DNA of 64,000 nucleotides, taken from positions 124,001 through 188,000 of the forward strand of contig NZ_VDFU01000006.1 in the NCBI RefSeq assembly GCF_006152115.1. The letters are read 5' to 3'. Shown here one piece after another: positions 47,860-56,583 of this stretch. The notes under the pieces were generated by a model. It did not search any database and was not told where the DNA came from. It saw nothing but the letters and a program-made list of their open reading frames with translations. A program made the position numbers and the translations under genes. This DNA comes from Rubellimicrobium rubrum (GTDB lineage: Bacteria; Pseudomonadota; Alphaproteobacteria; Rhodobacterales; Rhodobacteraceae). How positions within the stretch are numbered: position 1 is the stretch's first letter; each line of letters opens with the position of its first letter.

Positions 47860-48057
47860 GCCGCGACCAACCAGCCAAGCCCTGCACGATGCGGCTTCTA
47901 CGACCCAGGAGCCACGGCAACTGCCTTCGTTGACCTTGATTTAACGTCTCAGCGGTACTCTGGACCGGTGACCTGCCATACTCGGAAGACCTCGCGAGAG
48001 CGTTGGGAAGCAGGGTTCGGTGTACGGAACCAAGGGGTCGCGGTTGGGTAAGGTTCG

Positions 48058-48354
48058 ATGGGGACGACGATGGAAAGCCACCTCAAACATCCGAAGTACG
48101 GCATCCCGCTCCGAATTGCGCTGACCAACCAGGATGAGATCATGGGTCTGGTGTATGTGCAATGGAGCCAGCGCATCCGCGACCTCCTTTGCGAACGGGA
48201 CGCGTTCCTGCCCGTGCGGACGACCAAAGGCACCATCCTGCTCAACAAGGTCAATATCGTCCGGGTCGACATCCTGACCCTTGAGCAGATCACGAAAGAG
48301 CAGGAACTCTTCCCCGAGATCGACTTCGACTACCTGACCTACAACAGCTGGTGA
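48058..48354 (+). CDS. Small conserved protein, DUF6812-like
   Basis: A 98-residue soluble protein. The order of strands, PLRIALTNQDEIMGLVYVQWSQRIRDLLCERDAFLPVRT followed by GTILLNKVNIVRVDI, recalls small beta-rich proteins of the DUF6812 kind. I recognise the pattern but not a function. The start may be 48058 (with AAGG upstream) or 48070. It stands alone between the glycosyltransferases and a convergent DUF1513 gene. Confidence 0.65.
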   Translation: MGTTMESHLKHPKYGIPLRIALTNQDEIMGLVYVQWSQRIRDLLCERDAFLPVRTTKGTILLNKVNIVRVDILTLEQITKEQELFPEIDFDYLTYNSW

Positions 48355-48396
48355 CTGGGGCTTGGCTCCGGTCCGATACAGCGCTCGGGTCTGTGT

Positions 48397-49488
48397 CTAG
48401 ACGAAGTCGCCGGCGATCCGAACCAGATGGTTGTCCCATGCACCGTCATGCTGTCGCTGCCAGCCCGATGTGCTGCCCCTGAACCCGATAACGGCCCCAA
48501 GGCCTGTCGTCGCGACAAACCCCTCCGGTCCTGAACTCAAACCACAGGTGTCGGTCATCATGAGCCGATCGACCCAGCCGCCGGATTCAGTGTCCCAGAT
48601 ATGCACCTGTCCTCCGGGCGGAGACGATATGGCCACGCGTTCGCCGTCTTGAGACAGCGCCACGGACCCGGCGTATCCCCGCATCTCCGACTGCAGCGGG
48701 CCCGGAGCGGAAAGAAGGCGCGGCGCCTCCCCCTGGCGGTGCAATCCGATCAGCGGGGGGGCCTCGGCTTCGTCCCCGTGCCACTGCATGGCAAAGGCGA
48801 CCAATCCGTCCCCACGCAGGGCGAGATGCCGTATCGAGTTGCGCCACAGGTCAGGCGCGAGTTCCACGATATCCATCAGCCTGCCATTCGCATCGAAGTA
48901 AGACAGGTTCGGGCGCATCTCGGGGATCCCCAGGTCCACCTCGCCGGCGTCCGGGTGGGAGCCTATGCCGCCGTTGGCGACGACCAGCGTATCTGTTCCC
49001 GGAAGGCGACCAATATCATGGGGTCCAACGCCTCCTGAAGGAAATTCATCGATCTGCAGATAGTTCATGACTGCGTCCCGGACCGCGATCATGCCACGGT
49101 TGCCGTCAAAGTCGTTCTCGCTCGTGAACAGCAGGGACCCATCGCGCGAGAAGGTTCCATGGCCGTAGAAATGGCGTCCCTCGGCGGACTGCAGCGTTGC
49201 TTTGGGCTCTCCGGTCAGGCAGTCCAGGACCACCGCGAAGGTGCCCGGACGGCGTGCGAACGCCACCGCTTCGGCGCGCGTAGGGTGCGCTGCCGCTGCA
49301 TGGCCACGATCCGGCAGGGGAACCCGGAAGGTCTCAGTTCCGTCGCTGCTCAAGCCTGCCAGCACGTAAGCACCAGTCGGAAGCTTGGCAGCCGCCAGAT
49401 AGGCCGGACTCCCGACATCCGCCCAGGTCGGGCGCGGGACGATGGCCGCCATCGCCAATCCTGCCAGAAAGCCGCGTCGAGTCGCCAT
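48397..49488 (-). CDS. DUF1513 beta-propeller protein, Tat-exported
   Basis: A 363-residue periplasmic protein. The N-terminal TRRGFLAGL followed by a hydrophobic stretch is a twin-arginine signal. The rest has repeated blade-like segments (HGTFSRDGSLLFTSEND, VALSQDGERVAISSPPGG), a beta-propeller of the DUF1513 family. It is the last gene of an operon with two imelysins and a di-heme protein. In Pseudomonas the same set is iron-regulated. A role in iron handling is inferred from that. Confidence 0.87.
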   Translation of the reverse strand: MATRRGFLAGLAMAAIVPRPTWADVGSPAYLAAAKLPTGAYVLAGLSSDGTETFRVPLPDRGHAAAAHPTRAEAVAFARRPGTFAVVLDCLTGEPKATLQSAEGRHFYGHGTFSRDGSLLFTSENDFDGNRGMIAVRDAVMNYLQIDEFPSGGVGPHDIGRLPGTDTLVVANGGIGSHPDAGEVDLGIPEMRPNLSYFDANGRLMDIVELAPDLWRNSIRHLALRGDGLVAFAMQWHGDEAEAPPLIGLHRQGEAPRLLSAPGPLQSEMRGYAGSVALSQDGERVAISSPPGGQVHIWDTESGGWVDRLMMTDTCGLSSGPEGFVATTGLGAVIGFRGSTSGWQRQHDGAWDNHLVRIAGDFV

Positions 49489-49489
49489 C

Positions 49490-50500
49490 TCAGTCTCCGT
49501 CGGCCGCATTGAAGCCGGCCGCCACCCCGAGCGCGGGCCCAAGCTCTTCGTTGACGAGCGCGCTGATCCGATCCACGGAGGTCTTCAGCGCCTCGACCCG
49601 GAAGCGGCCTTCGGGGGTTGCCACGCCTGCGAAGATCGGATCGCCCAGCCCCGCTGCCAACCGCTCCGCCTGCTCGAAGGCGGCTTCAAGGTCCTGGGCG
49701 ACGCTGCCGGACGGGGCCAGCCGGGCTGAAAGATCGGACAAGGCGGCCAGGGACAACTGAACGTGGCGCAAGGACCGGCCCGAGCGTCGAGCCTCGGCTC
49801 GGGCGGGCTTCGGGTCGTCGAAGCTGCCCATGGGCCGAGCGAGTCGCGAGTCCGAGGTGAACTCTAGTCCTGCGCCAAGCGCATCGTAGAATTCCTGAAT
49901 CACGTCCGCTGCCGAGCGATAGGCCGCATTCTCGCCAGGCGACTGGAGCAGGGTCGCGTAATCGCCTGTCCAGTCGGCATATATGGCGGCAGCATTGGCG
50001 GCTATGTCACGGGCGATCGCTTGGACCAAGGCGCAGCGGTAAGACTCGGGTGCAAGCGTCGCGAACTCCTCGTCATAAAGCAGGAACTCGAGCGGGTAGA
50101 AGCCGCGGGCCGCGATCGAGACCTCGGCATAGCCCTTTTGCGAGACGACGACAGGGTCCTCGGCGGCGATCAGGCTGCGAAGGGCAGAGGGGGTGTCACC
50201 GCGCGGGTCGGGCCAGAAGGCCAAGGCATAGGCGCGATCGTCGGTCTCGGACGGGCCGAAGCGCAGGTGACTGACACCGATCCATGTATCGAACGCTTCG
50301 TTGAAGGCTGCACGTAGATCATCTGACTCGGGGTGGCAGTCGCTCTGGGCGGCCGCATCGAGCTTCGCCGCAGCCTCGTCGAGGGCGGCGTAACGTGGCA
50401 TGACATGGTTCTGCACCACGTCAGTGATCACCTCCGCCTGATCCTGGGCCAAGACAGGGGTGGAGAGGGTTACGCAAAGCGCAACAAGGGCAGGGCGCAT
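49490..50500 (-). CDS. Imelysin family protein (M75), degenerate motif
   Basis: A 336-residue exported helical-bundle protein. The signal peptide (1-18) ends VLAQD. The region equivalent to the GxHxxE motif reads GFYPLEFLLYDEE, so the histidine is replaced by tyrosine. The gene overlaps the stop of the upstream di-heme gene (TAATG). It lies one base from the DUF1513 gene. Imelysins are thought to bind iron or heme in the periplasm; with the His lost, this paralogue may play a different part from its neighbour. Confidence 0.87.
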   Translation of the reverse strand: MRPALVALCVTLSTPVLAQDQAEVITDVVQNHVMPRYAALDEAAAKLDAAAQSDCHPESDDLRAAFNEAFDTWIGVSHLRFGPSETDDRAYALAFWPDPRGDTPSALRSLIAAEDPVVVSQKGYAEVSIAARGFYPLEFLLYDEEFATLAPESYRCALVQAIARDIAANAAAIYADWTGDYATLLQSPGENAAYRSAADVIQEFYDALGAGLEFTSDSRLARPMGSFDDPKPARAEARRSGRSLRHVQLSLAALSDLSARLAPSGSVAQDLEAAFEQAERLAAGLGDPIFAGVATPEGRFRVEALKTSVDRISALVNEELGPALGVAAGFNAADGD

Positions 50501-52047
50501 TACAAGCTCTCCAGAAAGCGGATCAGGGCCTCGCGGTCGGCGCGCGGCATCGTCACGACCCTGTCACGCGGTGCCTGCGCCTCACCGCCATGCCACAGGA
50601 TGGCCTCCAAGAGGCTGCGAGCCCGACCGTCGTGCAGAAAGGTCGCCCGCCCACTGACCTGCTCGGTCAGGCCAACTCCCCAAAGCGGAGCGGTGCGCCA
50701 CTCGGTGCCGCTGGCTTGCCCTTCGGGGCGATGATCCGCCAGACCGTCGCCCATGTCGTGGAGAAGCATGTCGGTATACGGCCAGATCAGCTGAAAGCTT
50801 TGCTCGGGCCGATTCTCCAGGCGGTGGGTAACGAACGAGGGCTGATGGCAAGCGGGACAGCCGGTCTCGTGGAAGACCTGCTTGCCGCGCAACACCTCAG
50901 GGTCGCTTTCGTCGCGTCGTGCCGGGACGCCCAGGTTTCGGGCGTAGAAAGCCACGAGATCAAGGGACTCGTCATCCACCTCCAACCCGCCACGGGACGC
51001 GTCCCCGCCATCGGGGGCAGAGCGGCAAGCGAGTTGTACCTCGGTACATTCACCGAAAGCGGCCGCGTTCAAGGAGGTGGAGAGCCCCATGTCGCCGGCA
51101 AAGGCGGCCGCAGACTGTTCACGGATGGTGGCAGTTCCCGCCTTGTGCCCGAACCGTCCCAACGTGATCTCGCCGAACTCTGGCGACAGGATCATGTTGG
51201 GCCGGCCCGAGATGCCATCCTTGTCCGCATCATCCTCGTCGGCATGGGCCAGGATGTCCGAAGCGGGGATCGCCTCCAGAAGCCCGAGGCCGATCATCTG
51301 CGGCGCGATGCGCGGGCTCAGCATGGCATCCGGATGAAGCGGACCATAAGCCAGGTCCTGCAATTCATAGGTCGGCCGCCGAAGAAAGGCGGACTGCCCG
51401 TCCGAGAGCCGAACCTCGACGTCCTCGTAGGTGATCGCCAGCTTCGCTTCTGGGACCTGTCCTGCGACACCTCTTGTCTGGATCTGACTGCCATAGGTCG
51501 GCTCGGGCCAGGAGGCGAGGTACTCCCGGATCGCTCCCGCGCCCTCCTCGTCGGTGCTCGGGATCGAAACACGCAGGATCAGCGCCCCGGAGTCGTCGCC
51601 CAACCCGTCCGGGGGGTGACCCCGCCCGTCTTTGACATGGCAGCCTTGGCAGGACCGGGCGTTGAACAAAGGGCCGAGCCCATCCGAAGCCTGCGTCGAA
51701 GATGGGGACGACACCCAGGTCTTCCGGAACAAACCATTCCCGACCTTGAAATCCAACTCACCTTCGAAGCTCATGTTTCCCGAGGGCTGGGAGAATGCGT
51801 CGGCCGTCCCTCTGGCTCGCACGGTGGCCGCTCCTGCAGGCATTCCTTCATAGCGGTCCGACGTGGAAAAATCGCTTGGCGGCACCGTCACCGCAGCCAC
51901 GCGCCCGACCTCTTCCAATGTGCGCGGAATGGTACGGAGGTGCGGGTCCCCGACCGACTGGGCAAGAGGTGCCGCCAGGCCTGCCGTGCCGGCCAGAGCG
52001 AGCATGACGAAAAGCGGACGCGCTCCACTTCTGGCACTGGCAGGCAT
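50500..52047 (-). CDS. Di-heme oxidoreductase (DUF1111, thiol oxidoreductase-like)
   Basis: A 515-residue periplasmic cytochrome. The signal peptide covers residues about 1-27. Two heme c sites are seen, CQGCH in the first third and CPACH in the last third. A MauG/peroxidase-like layout is likely. The start at 52047 overlaps the imelysin stop (TGATG), and its stop overlaps the second imelysin. It may set the redox state of iron bound by the imelysins. Heme insertion would depend on the Ccm system found earlier in the window. Confidence 0.88.
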   Translation of the reverse strand: MPASARSGARPLFVMLALAGTAGLAAPLAQSVGDPHLRTIPRTLEEVGRVAAVTVPPSDFSTSDRYEGMPAGAATVRARGTADAFSQPSGNMSFEGELDFKVGNGLFRKTWVSSPSSTQASDGLGPLFNARSCQGCHVKDGRGHPPDGLGDDSGALILRVSIPSTDEEGAGAIREYLASWPEPTYGSQIQTRGVAGQVPEAKLAITYEDVEVRLSDGQSAFLRRPTYELQDLAYGPLHPDAMLSPRIAPQMIGLGLLEAIPASDILAHADEDDADKDGISGRPNMILSPEFGEITLGRFGHKAGTATIREQSAAAFAGDMGLSTSLNAAAFGECTEVQLACRSAPDGGDASRGGLEVDDESLDLVAFYARNLGVPARRDESDPEVLRGKQVFHETGCPACHQPSFVTHRLENRPEQSFQLIWPYTDMLLHDMGDGLADHRPEGQASGTEWRTAPLWGVGLTEQVSGRATFLHDGRARSLLEAILWHGGEAQAPRDRVVTMPRADREALIRFLESL

Positions 52048-53306
52048 CACTGGAACACAGCATCCGGCGCGTCAAGGCTGTCGGAGCCTTCTATGCTGAC
52101 GCCATTCAGGCCCAAAGCCGCCACCACGCGTTCGATGCTGCGGGTCTGATCGATCAGGCCATCGACCCCGGCCATGACCAGATCCTCGCCTTGGGCGTTG
52201 CCGCGCTCGAGCATCATGTCATACGCGAAGCCTTGCTCCGCCGCCGTCCGAATTGCGCCCAGCGCCGCCATGGTCGTGTCAAGCTTGGCCTGCATCTCGG
52301 CATCGAGGGCCGGATCCTTGGCCGACACGAGGTCGGACAGCGAAGGCCCGGACACCAGCGTGCCGTCCGTCCGGACGTACTCTCCCAGATAGACGTTCCT
52401 CACGCCCATGCCGTCATAGTAGTGGCTGTTATGCGTGTTGTCCGAAAAGCAATCATGCTCCTCCTCGGGATCGTTCAGCATCAAGCCAAGGCGCATGCGC
52501 TCTCCGGCCTGCTCTCCGTAAGACAGGCTGCCCATGCCGGTCAGGATCGCCGTCAGGCCGGCTGTTTCGTCGGCCAACACTGCCTCGCGCGCCGCGCCAC
52601 CTTCGGCCCACTGAGCCGCCATCCATTCCAGGTCGTCCACCAGCAGCCCGGTTGCCGCCAGCAGGTAGGCGGCACGGCGGTCGCAGTTGCCGCCCGTGCA
52701 CGAGTCACCCACGGCAAAGTCGGTCCAGGGACGGTTGCCAGCGCCAGGGCCGTGACCATTCAGATCCTGACCCCAGAGCAGAAACTCGATGGCGTGATAA
52801 CCCGTCGCCACATTGGCCTCGACCCCTGCGGCTTCGTGCAGGACATCGGCCAGAAGGTCGGTGCTGATCTCCGAGGCGTCCACCGTTTGCCCCGACAGGG
52901 AGAAGGACGGATGACCGATCACGTTGACGACCGCCGCCTCATTCTCGTCGGTCGGACCGCCATAGGAAGCATCGACATAGTCGATCAGTCCTTCGTCCAG
53001 AGGCCAGGAGTTCACCCGACCTTCCCAGTCATCCACGATGGGGTTCCCAAAGCGGAATACCTCGGTCTGCTGGTAAGGCACCCGCGCGCTGATCCAAGCG
53101 GCCCGTGCAGCCTCCAGCTTGTCCTGAGAGGGATCCGTTACCAGCTCGTGTATCGCTGCCTTAAGGGCCAGCGCCGTGTGATGGCTGTCCCCATATGCAG
53201 CCTCGGCTATGTTGGCATAGGTGTCGAGGACATCCCGGGCCTCCTGAGCGGTGGCGGGCAGCGCGCCCAAAGCAAGAGCCGAAGCAGCTAAGGTCAAGCG
53301 ATTCAT
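52047..53306 (-). CDS. Imelysin family protein (M75, IrpA-like) with intact motif
   Basis: A 419-residue exported protein. The signal peptide ends ATAQE. The GxHxxE motif is intact in GYHAIEFLLWGQD. A second block with THNSHYYDGMGVRNVYLG is typical of IrpA-type imelysins, larger than the paralogue at 49490. ATG at 53306 with AGGG upstream is preferred over the in-frame ATG at 53318. It leads a four-gene operon, and two dyads lie upstream. Confidence 0.9.
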   Translation of the reverse strand: MNRLTLAASALALGALPATAQEARDVLDTYANIAEAAYGDSHHTALALKAAIHELVTDPSQDKLEAARAAWISARVPYQQTEVFRFGNPIVDDWEGRVNSWPLDEGLIDYVDASYGGPTDENEAAVVNVIGHPSFSLSGQTVDASEISTDLLADVLHEAAGVEANVATGYHAIEFLLWGQDLNGHGPGAGNRPWTDFAVGDSCTGGNCDRRAAYLLAATGLLVDDLEWMAAQWAEGGAAREAVLADETAGLTAILTGMGSLSYGEQAGERMRLGLMLNDPEEEHDCFSDNTHNSHYYDGMGVRNVYLGEYVRTDGTLVSGPSLSDLVSAKDPALDAEMQAKLDTTMAALGAIRTAAEQGFAYDMMLERGNAQGEDLVMAGVDGLIDQTRSIERVVAALGLNGVSIEGSDSLDAPDAVFQ

Positions 53307-53355
53307 GAGGTCCCTCATCCCTCCCCGTCATCGGGGTAACCGAACCCGTCCCTGG

Positions 53356-53401
53356 GACAGATCGACGGACCTGTCAACCTGATTATTTCCGTCAGGATTG
53401 A
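53356..53401. promoter_or_regulatory. Dyads upstream of the imelysin operon, possible iron-responsive operator
   Basis: Two inverted repeats overlap here: GACAG (53356-53360) with CTGTC (53371-53375), and TCAACCTGA (53374-53382) with TCAGGATTGA (53392-53401), the latter with a one-base bulge. They lie 50-95 bases ahead of the first imelysin gene. Iron regulation of such operons is known, but the repressor here is not identified. Confidence 0.45.
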
Positions 53402-53562
53402 CTCTGGCCTTCAACAAGGTGCAAGGGGGTCTGCCTGCTCAGAGGCCGACGTTCAGCTTTGGACGGCGCGAAGCTGGCATGAAGTTGCCCCCGAGCAGGC
53501 GAGCTTTCCTGTGGGGAGCCACGGTTGGCAGGTTGCTGGGGGGACTAGTCGCCGTGCTCGCC

Positions 53563-54159
53563 TCAGATCGAGGTCGCTCCCTTCGGATAAAGTACGACTT
53601 GGGTGTCGGTGGGCACTCGTTCGTAAAGATCCACGATGTCGGCATTGATAAGACGCGCGCAGCCGTTCGAGACGGCCGCCCCGATCGTCTGTGGAGCATT
53701 GGTGCCGTGGATCCGAAGGAACGTGTCCCCCCGATCGGGCGTGAACAGGTAGAGTGCGCGCGCCCCGAGCGGGTTGTCCGGTCCGCCGGGCATCCCCTCC
53801 TCGGCATAACGTTCGTACAGTTCCGGCTCCCGCTCGACCATGTCGGGCGTGGGCTTCCAATCCGGCCACTCCTTCTTGGCGCCGACGAAGTACACGCCCG
53901 CTTCATAGAGACCAGGACGGCCAATCCCGCAGGCATAGCGAATGGCCATCTGGTCCGGCAGCGTCCAGTAGAGCGCGAAGCGGTTCGGATCGACGTGGAT
54001 CTGTCCAGCCGGAATGCCTGCCTGGATAGGCACCACCCGTGGTTGGAAGTCGGGAGGGAGGACTTGCGCAGCTTCGGACACCGTCTGGGCCAACGCCCCT
54101 GAGGCCACGACGCCCAGGCCCGCGAGGCCGGTTGTCAGGAGATGACGGCGTGTAAGCAT
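53563..54159 (-). CDS. L,D-transpeptidase (YkuD), Tat-exported
   Basis: A 198-residue enzyme. The N-terminus TRRHLLTTGLAGLG is a twin-arginine signal, an export route less usual for this family than Sec. The catalytic core has IHGTNAPQTIG and SNGCARL with the nucleophile cysteine. It probably forms 3-3 peptidoglycan links. ATG at 54159 has AAGGATC upstream; the frame opens at 54222 but without a signal. A different L,D-transpeptidase with a binding domain lies at 2469. Confidence 0.92.
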   Translation of the reverse strand: MLTRRHLLTTGLAGLGVVASGALAQTVSEAAQVLPPDFQPRVVPIQAGIPAGQIHVDPNRFALYWTLPDQMAIRYACGIGRPGLYEAGVYFVGAKKEWPDWKPTPDMVEREPELYERYAEEGMPGGPDNPLGARALYLFTPDRGDTFLRIHGTNAPQTIGAAVSNGCARLINADIVDLYERVPTDTQVVLYPKGATSI

Positions 54160-54331
54160 CGAAGATCCTTTCCTGTTCGGAATTTCGTCAGGAACGATCA
54201 AGGAGGCCGTTTGGTTCACCAATGGCTAGCTGGCTAGCTGGTCCCTTGCAGCCGGACTCCATTACCCGTCACGCGTGCCATGACTCGGTACAGGCCGCCG
54301 AACGCTGCGAGGAACCGACCGCATGGGAGGT

Positions 54332-54793
54332 TCAAGCTGCCAAGGACGGCTTGGGCCGGGGAAAGAGGGCCTCGACCTGATCGGCGCTGCACCCAGGCCC
54401 GACGCGGCGCGAAATCGTCTTCAGCACGGGCTCCATGGCGTCGTCGAGATACGGGGACAGCATCTCGAAGAAGGCGCTGGACACCTCGACCATCGCCACG
54501 GGCGACGAGACCCGGTCCAGCGAGCGGCAGAACCACGCCGCGTCGTCCAACCTGTTCTGGCAGGCTTGGGCGAGGCGGTTCGCGGCCGTGAGCCGCCGTT
54601 GAAGAGCCTGGGCAACCAGTCCCTGAGCGTGGTTGGGAAGCCCGTCGATCATGCTCAGCGTGACATCATACGAAACAAGAAGGCGCTGGGCCTCCTCAAG
54701 CGACCGCCTTGCCGCAGCGGCCGCGTCATGCCGGAGCGCGCGTCCAGCGACGAGTGCAGGAAGGGCAGGCAGGCTGATGGTCCTGGGTATCAT
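54332..54793 (-). CDS. Hypothetical helical protein, phasin-like in composition
   Basis: A 153-residue Ala/Leu/Arg-rich, mainly helical protein with no membrane segment. The spacing of LVAQALQRRLTAANRLAQACQNRL and SPVAMVEVSSAFFEMLSPYLDDAMEP is like that of phasin or polyhydroxyalkanoate-granule helix bundles. No polymer genes are nearby, and the ribosome-binding site is poor. The family call is weak. Confidence 0.4.
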   Translation of the reverse strand: MIPRTISLPALPALVAGRALRHDAAAAARRSLEEAQRLLVSYDVTLSMIDGLPNHAQGLVAQALQRRLTAANRLAQACQNRLDDAAWFCRSLDRVSSPVAMVEVSSAFFEMLSPYLDDAMEPVLKTISRRVGPGCSADQVEALFPRPKPSLAA

Positions 54794-55220
54794 CGGAGGG
54801 TGCTCTCACTTCAGGGGAAGTAAGCACATCACGTCATAGGACATGGATGCAATTAAGGAGAGATATTGGCGAAACACAGTCAATCAAAAGCTGAATGAAC
54901 TGACTGCCCGAAATGGCTTGGAGGCAGCTTGTCCCTGGGCAGGCCCTGCGATCCTTCTGCCTTTGTCGCAAGCGGGCGGGGAAAGCGGGTGCAGGTCGTC
55001 GACCACCCCGGCTGAGACACGTTCGTTCGCGCCCTTGGTCTCGATACCATCGCCTCGCATCATGTTGAGTCACCGAAAGGTGCCCGGTTAGCCTTGGACG
55101 AGGTCACTCCCGTCCTTGAGCTCTTCAGGCCCCCGGGTCCTGCGTTCTGCTGGCTGCTGGGTCACTTAGCCTAACTCAACCTTAACCTGAGTTGAAAAAC
55201 TTGAATCAATACAGAGACGT
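54794..55220. other. Gene-poor stretch
   Basis: About 430 bases with lower GC than the surroundings around 54830-54900 and 55180-55210. Several short frames exist on both strands (for example from ATG 54843), but none has both a good ribosome-binding site and a family match. No repeat, hairpin terminator or mobile-element end was recognised. Confidence 0.4.
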
Positions 55221-55541
55221 TCAGAGTTGCGCGCTTTCCTGGCCGATACGGACGTGAAGGGTCGGAGCGGAACGTCTGACCTGATCGAACAAGACACGTA
55301 GAAGGCGTCCGTTGACGGCCCTGCGACATGCATCCAGCACGATCCCCGGAAGTTCGTAGCCAAGATGTAGGGCGTCGATAAAGCCGTTTGCAGGACAGGA
55401 GTTTTCCGGAAGCAGCCACTCGGGAGACGCAACGGTTGATGGTGACCATACCTGCCTGGGCTCGCGATCATTTGGGCCATTCAACCCGCTGTCGTGGGTG
55501 CGTCGACGGCCATCTCGCAGGTGCAGAAAGAATTCGGTCAC
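55221..55541 (-). CDS. Possible small DUF6894-like protein (divergent or decayed)
   Basis: A 106-codon frame from GTG at 55541. The first ~20 residues (TEFFLHLRDGRRRTHDSG) look like the start of DUF6894 proteins, and a later LLRVLF fits the end strand. The middle is unlike the family. AAGGAG lies 11 bases before the start. It may be a real but divergent protein or a decayed gene. Confidence 0.35.
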   Translation of the reverse strand: MTEFFLHLRDGRRRTHDSGLNGPNDREPRQVWSPSTVASPEWLLPENSCPANGFIDALHLGYELPGIVLDACRRAVNGRLLRVLFDQVRRSAPTLHVRIGQESAQL

Positions 55542-55575
55542 TTTGTCAAGGATCTCCTTCCGGGTTAATACTTCG

Positions 55576-55589
55576 GTACTAAAAAGTAC
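55576..55589. promoter_or_regulatory. GTACT-N4-AGTAC dyad
   Basis: A perfect 5-base inverted repeat around AAAA, in the short AT-rich patch between the minus-strand DUF6894-like frame and the first LuxR-type regulator. Its size and place suit an operator, but no regulator is known to bind it. Confidence 0.35.
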
Positions 55590-55771
55590 AAAGCAGCCAA
55601 AATGGGGAAACCCGGGAACGGACTTGCGGTCAAGCCGTTTCGTGATGGGGCGAATGAGAGGCCTGCTGCTGCGCAGTCGTGCAGGGCGGGTAAGTGGATG
55701 GCAGGCACCGTGACCTTGGTTGGACGTGGTGTGCCGTCCGTTTGACGTGGCGATTTGATCGAGGTGGTGCC

Positions 55772-56428
55772 TTGTCCTTCAGCCCTATTCTGACGCGGGT
55801 TCTGGTCTATGACCCGAACCCCTTCCTCGCGAACTCGATCTGCAACGGGCTGGAGCTTTGCGGCCCGTTCACGGCCAAGTCCTGCAGTGGCGACGTTTCC
55901 AACCTGACGGGGGTGTGCTCGACCTTCCGCCCCAACATCATCGTTCTCGATCCGGCCCGAGTTCCCCTGAGCCCTGAGCAACTGACGAGCCAGGTGACGC
56001 GCGACCTGCCGAACTGCGAGATCCTGGGCTATGTGGCCGATGGCGATCGAACCGAGGCCGAGCGCTGTCTGGCAGGTGGCTTCGTCGGCGCCGTCTCCCA
56101 GGGACGCGGCCTCGAGGCACTGATCGAAGCGCTCGAGGCGGCCAAACTGGGGGGCATCTACGTGGACCAGTGCTTTGCCCGGTTTGCTGAACGTCGCGCT
56201 CTGGAGCTGGTCAAAGGTGATCCTGACGGTTCCGGCCGGCTGAGCGAGCGTGAACGCTACGTGATGGAACATGTAGCGCGAGGGTTCAGCAATAAGGAGA
56301 TCGCCGGCAAGCTGGGGCTCAGCCCCAAGACGATCGAGACTTACCGGTCACGTGCAGCCGGTAAATTGGGGCTGCGGCGCAAGACCGATATCGTCCAGTA
56401 TGCCCTGCGCAATAACTGGCTTGGCTGA
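55772..56428 (+). CDS. LuxR-type regulator with degenerate receiver domain (copy 1)
   Basis: A 218-residue protein. The N-terminal half follows a response-regulator fold: VLVYDPNP with D14, and IIVLDPARV with D60 at the phosphorylation site. The conserved lysine is replaced by Gln in VSQGR. The C-terminal GerE helix-turn-helix is strong (LSERERYVMEHVARGFSNKEIAGKLGLS, then TIETYRSRAAGKLGLRRKTDIVQYALRN). TTG at 55772 follows GAGGTGG. A close paralogue lies just downstream; both precede the alginate-type operon. Confidence 0.85.
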   Translation: MSFSPILTRVLVYDPNPFLANSICNGLELCGPFTAKSCSGDVSNLTGVCSTFRPNIIVLDPARVPLSPEQLTSQVTRDLPNCEILGYVADGDRTEAERCLAGGFVGAVSQGRGLEALIEALEAAKLGGIYVDQCFARFAERRALELVKGDPDGSGRLSERERYVMEHVARGFSNKEIAGKLGLSPKTIETYRSRAAGKLGLRRKTDIVQYALRNNWLG

Positions 56429-56583
56429 GCCACCGGACAGTTTGTGAGAACCAGCCCTACAGAGCCTGCGGATTTCCCCGACTGGAGTTCATGCTGGCCG
56501 GAACATAGCCCAGTCTTGGGGCGCCCCGGTGTTTTCGGGGAGGTCGGCGCCGCGACGGGGACGGGCGGCGGAGGAGCGGATTG

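Noticed and set aside
53398-54102. 234-codon plus-strand frame opposite the Tat L,D-transpeptidase
   Set aside because: The opposite strand has a clear signal and catalytic motif; this frame has neither.
54843-55091. 82-codon plus-strand ORF
   Set aside because: Starts with a plausible helix, but has no ribosome-binding site and turns into Pro/Ser-rich sequence; not convincing as a gene.
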